Source: JAGORY01 sp964517585 (GTDB taxonomy: Bacteria > Patescibacteriota > Gracilibacteria > Peribacterales > Peribacteraceae). From it: a DNA stretch of 16,617 nt. The number at the start of each line of letters is the position of its first letter. Position 1 is the first letter of the stretch. Shown piece by piece: positions 13,895 through 16,617 of the stretch. A program made the translations under genes and the position numbers. The notes under the pieces are model-generated. The model saw only the letters and a program-made list of their open reading frames with translations, did not search any database and was not told the DNA's origin. Location of the stretch: the NCBI GenBank assembly GCA_964517585.1, contig CAZFCB010000029.1, positions 1 through 16,617 on the forward strand. The letters are read 5' to 3'.

Positions 13895-15157
13895 TTATGC
13901 ACCAATCAATTCCTCGAGTTTCTTTTTGTCGTTTTCCTTACCGATGACGACCAAGCGCAGACGGTCAGTACTCAGTAGTTTTGCTGCAAGCGTATTGATC
14001 TGCGACGCTGTTACTTTCTCAATCTGCTCAAAGTACATCGGTAGATCCCGCACTGTTGGGTACAAGAGTTGTTGCTTGCCGAAGAAGTGCGCACGCTCCT
14101 CGGAGTCTTCCATGGACAGTGTGATCTTCCCCTTCAAAAAGTCTTTACCACGTCGCAATTCCTCCTCTGTGATGCCGTCTTTGGCACAGAGTTCATATTC
14201 GTGACGGATGGCGGAAATTGCTTCATGCAAACGACTCTGGTCCACCCCGGCACGCGTGGAGAGCAAGCCCGTGTCCATATAGTTATCCGTTGTCGTTGAG
14301 ATGTAGTAGCAGAGCCCGCGCTTTTCGCGGATGCGGAGGAACATGCGTGAACTCATAGAGCCACCGAGAATGACCGAGAGAAGCTTCTGGGCGAAGTGAT
14401 CTGCGTCGAGGGCTGAGACAGCTTCCACACCAAGAACAAGATGCGCTTGCTCAGTTTGCTTCGTCGTGAGTGAGATTCGGTCACCTTCATGCTTTTTTAC
14501 CGGATCAAATGCGCCGTCTTTCTTTCCTTTAATACCTCCAAAAAAGTCATTGCCGAGTGTGAGCGCCTTTGCGTCATCGATTTTTCCTGCAAATGTGAGG
14601 ACGAGGTTATCCGGTGTGTAGAGTTGATCCTTATGATTCTGAAAATCATCGTGCGTCACCGTGCGGATAACTTCTTCGGTGCCGATCGTGTCCCAGCCGA
14701 GTGCTTGATCACCGTAGACCAGCGTCTCAAAATCCCAACCAGCCTGATACATCGGCGTGTCTTGGTACATGCGGTACTCCTCAATGATGACGCCGCGCTC
14801 TTTTTCGATTTCTTCAACAGGGAAGGTTGCGTTTTGGAGCATGTCTGAGAGAACGTCGCAGGCAAGCTCTACTTTCTCTGCAGCTACTTTGACGTAGTAA
14901 CCGGCGTACTCTTTTCCGGTGAACGCATTAAAGTCTCCACCGACGGAGTCAATGGCCATACTGACGGCTGCTGCATCTTTGTACTTTTTTCCACCCTTGA
15001 AGAACATATGCTCCAAAAAGTGGCTGATGCCACGATTCTTCTGTACTTCATAACGTGAGCCAGCTCCGGCGAAGACGAGAACAGTCACAGCGGACGTACC
15101 GTCCGTCGGTGCGGTGAGGACGGGCATGCCTGACGAAAGTTTCTGAAGTGAGTACAT
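13895..15157 (-). CDS. M16 family zinc metallopeptidase
   Basis: A 420-residue peptidase of the processing-peptidase/PqqL type (M16B). The inverted zinc motif HxxEH is seen as His46-Phe-Leu-Glu49-His50 in GISHFLEHMFFKG, and the third ligand, about 76 residues on, is Glu126 or Glu127 in RGVIIEEYRMYQD. The second half has the companion features KRGLCYYISTTTDNYMDTGLL near 285-305. No signal peptide is seen, so it is probably cytoplasmic; the substrate is unknown. TACACT on the minus strand (15171-15166) stands 8 bases before the ATG at 15157. Nitroreductase lies upstream on the same strand with a 90-bp gap. Confidence 0.93.
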   Translation of the reverse strand: MYSLQKLSSGMPVLTAPTDGTSAVTVLVFAGAGSRYEVQKNRGISHFLEHMFFKGGKKYKDAAAVSMAIDSVGGDFNAFTGKEYAGYYVKVAAEKVELACDVLSDMLQNATFPVEEIEKERGVIIEEYRMYQDTPMYQAGWDFETLVYGDQALGWDTIGTEEVIRTVTHDDFQNHKDQLYTPDNLVLTFAGKIDDAKALTLGNDFFGGIKGKKDGAFDPVKKHEGDRISLTTKQTEQAHLVLGVEAVSALDADHFAQKLLSVILGGSMSSRMFLRIREKRGLCYYISTTTDNYMDTGLLSTRAGVDQSRLHEAISAIRHEYELCAKDGITEEELRRGKDFLKGKITLSMEDSEERAHFFGKQQLLYPTVRDLPMYFEQIEKVTASQINTLAAKLLSTDRLRLVVIGKENDKKKLEELIGA

Positions 15158-15171
15158 CGAAGGGGAGTGTA
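15158..15171 (-). promoter_or_regulatory. -10 box for near-leaderless M16 transcript
   Basis: On the minus strand TACACT (15171 to 15166), eight bases, ATG at 15157. Two direct AACGTCA copies lie upstream at 15193-15199 and 15215-15221. Confidence 0.5.
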
Positions 15172-15247
15172 GGGAATAGCAGTGTGTTTTGAAACGTCAA
15201 TTCGTGTTTTATATAACGTCATCAAAAAAGTTGCTTCGATCATTCTC

Positions 15248-15838
15248 TTACGCAAAATGACCTTTGAACACAAACGCGCTCTGCGGGCTGCGTGAACGTG
15301 GCGAACTCTGACGAGTGATGAGTGTCTCCTCGGCACCCTCCATTGTTCCTGGTTTGCCGACTGCCATCATGGAGCCTACAGAGAAGTCTTCAGGAACTCC
15401 GAGAACATCGTTTGCCTTATCGACAGCAAATCCTCCCATCTGATGTGTGATGAGTCCCATCGCTTCAGCTTGCAGTGTGATCGACATATTTGCAGCTCCT
15501 GTATCGAAGAGCGCGTACTGATTCAGCTTCCCGTTTTTTGTAAACGTCTTCTTGCCAAAGCTGACGATCAGCATTCCCGCATTTTTTGCCCAACTGTTTC
15601 CTTCGGCAAGGAGACCTTCTATTTCTTTACGACCGTTGTCTCCCTTCTGTGCATAGACAAATCTCCATGGTTGTTCGTTGTAACAGCTTGGGCCCCATCG
15701 CGCTGCCTCAAAGAGTGAACCTACTTCCACGTCCGACAGAGGCGCGGGATCGAAGATCACGGGGCTCCAGCGATTTTGAATAATGGTCGTAATAGGGAAG
15801 TCTGTGAGCGCAGGATGTGCTGGGTAGTTCATACACAT
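15248..15838 (-). CDS. Nitroreductase family FMN oxidoreductase
   Basis: 196 residues of the nitroreductase fold, which uses FMN and NAD(P)H to reduce quinones, nitro compounds or related acceptors. Evidence: the N-terminal RWSPVIFD (23-30), phosphate-contact segment ARWGPSCYNEQPWRF (46-60), QAEAMGLITHQMGGF (123-137) and the end SPRSRSPQSAFVFKG (179-193). Physiological substrate unknown. Start may be Met1 (15838) or Met3 (15832); the latter begins the region that aligns with relatives. On the minus strand TATATT (15854 to 15849) lies 10 bases before the first ATG. It diverges from rpmH. Confidence 0.88.
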   Translation of the reverse strand: MCMNYPAHPALTDFPITTIIQNRWSPVIFDPAPLSDVEVGSLFEAARWGPSCYNEQPWRFVYAQKGDNGRKEIEGLLAEGNSWAKNAGMLIVSFGKKTFTKNGKLNQYALFDTGAANMSITLQAEAMGLITHQMGGFAVDKANDVLGVPEDFSVGSMMAVGKPGTMEGAEETLITRQSSPRSRSPQSAFVFKGHFA

Positions 15839-15848
15839 GAAGAGGAGG

Positions 15849-15854
15849 AATATA
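15849..15854 (-). promoter_or_regulatory. Candidate -10 box of the nitroreductase gene
   Basis: On the minus strand TATATT (5 of 6) sits 10 bases before the ATG at 15838; an overlapping TATAAA lies just upstream. No convincing -35 box was found. Confidence 0.4.
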
Positions 15855-15909
15855 GTTTATATCTTAACTAATGCACTCATAAAATCCAAGAGCATCGGGA
15901 GTACTTGGC

Positions 15910-15971
15910 TTGACGTCTATCCGTTCGCTTCTGTACCCTCTCGTAGCCTTCCGTTTGGTAGGTACACTTCT
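15910..15971 (+). promoter_or_regulatory. rpmH promoter region
   Basis: Two options. TTGACG at 15910-15915 is a 5 of 6 -35 box with a poor TACCCT 18 bp on. TACACT at 15963-15968 is only 3 bases before the rpmH ATG at 15972, which is too close for a normal leaderless start. CCAAG (15886-15890) and CTTGG (15904-15908) form a short inverted repeat just upstream. Confidence 0.3.
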
Positions 15972-16115
15972 ATGCTCGGAAAACTCAAATGGCGTCGGCG
16001 TCTACGCGTGCACGGTTTCCTGTCACGTTCAGCATCTAAAAATGGTCGTAAGGTCATTGCTCGTCGTCGTGCTCAGGGTCGTAAGCGCCTGACGGTGCAG
16101 AAGAAAACAAAGTAA
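15972..16115 (+). CDS. rpmH: 50S ribosomal protein L34
   Basis: The 47-residue very basic product has the L34 core: RRLRVHGFLSRSASKNGRKVIARRRAQGRKRLTV. L34 is 44-47 residues, so the ATG at 15972 fits; the frame is open to 15837 but that part overlaps the divergent nitroreductase start. The usual rpmH-rnpA-yidC order is broken: a small membrane protein follows and no rnpA or dnaA is seen. The stop codon lies inside the AGTA repeat that begins at 16111. Confidence 0.96.
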   Translation: MLGKLKWRRRLRVHGFLSRSASKNGRKVIARRRAQGRKRLTVQKKTK

Positions 16116-16205
16116 GTAGTAAGAATATATGTAGTACGAAGTAAGAATTGCATGCAAGACACAGAGTCTGCTTTTTTCGCAATACGTACTTACTTCTTCG
16201 TTTTT
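16111..16205. repeat. AGTA-rich imperfect inverted repeat after rpmH (element 3)
   Basis: The left side begins with AGTAAGTAGTAAG (16111-16123), identical to 11331-11343, and continues to GAAGTAAGAATTGC (16138-16151). The right side GCAATACGTACTTACTTC (16179-16196) is its imperfect reverse complement. The rpmH stop is within the first copy. A canonical terminator lies in the centre. Confidence 0.68.
16154..16177 (+). terminator. Rho-independent terminator of rpmH
   Basis: GC-A-AGAC at 16154-16160 pairs with GTCTGC at 16166-16171 (six pairs, one bulged A) and is followed directly by six T at 16172-16177. It lies 38 bases after the rpmH stop, nested in the larger inverted repeat. Confidence 0.65.
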
Positions 16206-16231
16206 AGTACTCACAGTATCCCATACCCCTG

Positions 16232-16243
16232 TATGATGTTTTC
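16232..16243 (+). promoter_or_regulatory. -10 box for leaderless small-membrane-protein transcript
   Basis: TATGAT at 16232-16237 (5 of 6) is followed by six bases and the ATG at 16244. The rpmH terminator upstream makes an own promoter necessary. Confidence 0.55.
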
Positions 16244-16537
16244 ATGGAGGCTGTTCGCAAAGCATCGGGTTTTCTCTTCTATGCCTTCGGGACTCTACTC
16301 CTTGTCGTCATTGTACTTGTGAAAAAAGGTGTTATGACTGGAGCTGCGCCATATTTGCATGTTGCAGACCTTCCGATCATCTTCATTGCGATGCTGTACG
16401 GCGGAAGCAGTCTGTATGTCTCGCTCTCACGCGGCAAAAAGTCTCTGCCGCTGTTCATCGTGATTTTTGTGCCACTCGGCGTACTGTTTGCAGTATTCGG
16501 TTGGTTCAATTTTGCGATGCCGTTTGTGAAGGCTTGA
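16244..16537 (+). CDS. Small three-helix membrane protein of unknown function
   Basis: 97 residues with three hydrophobic helices at about 8-27, 41-62 and 68-90, joined by short polar loops (KKGVMTGAAPYLHVAD and SRGKKS). I recognise no family. Positive charges in the second loop suggest that loop is cytoplasmic. Its own -10 box six bases before the ATG and an upstream terminator support it as a real gene. It is not YidC or RnpA, which are often found next to rpmH. Confidence 0.7.
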   Translation: MEAVRKASGFLFYAFGTLLLVVIVLVKKGVMTGAAPYLHVADLPIIFIAMLYGGSSLYVSLSRGKKSLPLFIVIFVPLGVLFAVFGWFNFAMPFVKA

Positions 16538-16617
16538 GACGGGTCGAAACTGTTTTGTAAGTGCACTAGTGTCCCGTAAACACTGAGAGCTGAACGAGGG
16601 GTTTCGCTGTGCAAAAA
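16538..16617. other. Unassigned end of window
   Basis: No gene is visible. ACGGG at 16539-16543 can pair with CCCGT at 16573-16577, and two overlapping 8-bp palindromes, AGTGCACT (16560-16567) and CACTAGTG (16564-16571), lie between. No T-run follows, so a terminator is not supported. Confidence 0.4.

Noticed and set aside
15837..15971. N-terminal extension of L34 to 15837
   Set aside because: Would add 45 residues to a family of 44-47 and overlap the nitroreductase start and promoter.
15972..16617. Possible replication origin next to rpmH
   Set aside because: No DnaA boxes (TTATCCACA-like clusters), no dnaA and no AT-rich unwinding region are seen.
1..16617. Alternative genetic code with TGA read as glycine (Gracilibacteria/SR1)
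   Set aside because: yebC, ftsX, the pilin-like gene, the TPR gene and the last gene all end in TGA at the expected family length, and conserved genes have no internal TGA.
1..16617. CRISPR array, prophage, transposon or toxin-antitoxin cassette
   Set aside because: No regularly spaced direct repeats, integrase, transposase or paired small toxin/antitoxin genes were found on either strand.

Overview
The window is a compact stretch of bacterial chromosome on standard code: TGA acts as a stop in several intact genes. It has about 16 protein genes on both strands and no RNA gene, CRISPR array or insertion sequence that I can see. Gene content is almost all housekeeping: ribosomal proteins S6, S18 and L34, YebC, RecO, RNase HI, Ndk, cell-wall enzymes and two proteases. 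The split small genes, lack of Shine-Dalgarno sites, a Sec-exported pilin-like protein of the type common in Candidate Phyla Radiation (CPR) genomes and many single-gene units suggest a small-genome CPR bacterium. Peregrinibacteria/Peribacteria is my guess from moderate GC and standard code, but it is not proven here.

Layout. 1-319: end of an unseen gene or spacer, a likely terminator, then a promoter and structured leader for rpsF-rpsR (320-1177). 1282-3819: yebC, then a half-size ABC exporter, both on +. 3825-6728 on -: a class A penicillin-binding protein of PbpC type. 6812-9494 on +: pilin-like exported protein, TPR protein, ftsX and recO. 9401-12023 on -: a VanW-domain protein (tail overlapping recO by 94 bp), RNase HI, and a DUF1858/A-type iron-sulfur carrier fusion. 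12067-13347 on +: C-terminal processing protease (S41). 13373-15838 on -: ndk, an M16 zinc peptidase, a nitroreductase. 15972-16537 on +: rpmH and a small membrane protein. 16538-16617 shows no gene.

How the genes fit together. Several act at the envelope: the PBP builds and cross-links peptidoglycan, FtsX (partner FtsE not in the window) usually controls wall hydrolysis at division, the VanW protein and CtpA-like protease are exported or membrane-anchored, and the pilin-like protein is a candidate surface filament subunit. The rest serves translation, repair, nucleotide balance and redox/iron-sulfur chemistry.

The strongest unexplained signals are non-coding. First, about ten genes carry a TAnnnT hexamer that ends 6-10 bases before the start codon, with no ribosome binding site; this predicts mainly leaderless transcription with a promoter for almost every gene. 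Second, three gene ends (rpsR, the DUF1858-IscA gene, rpmH) run straight into related AGTA-rich imperfect inverted repeats with a central T or A run. I found no obvious new multi-gene defence or mobile system here.
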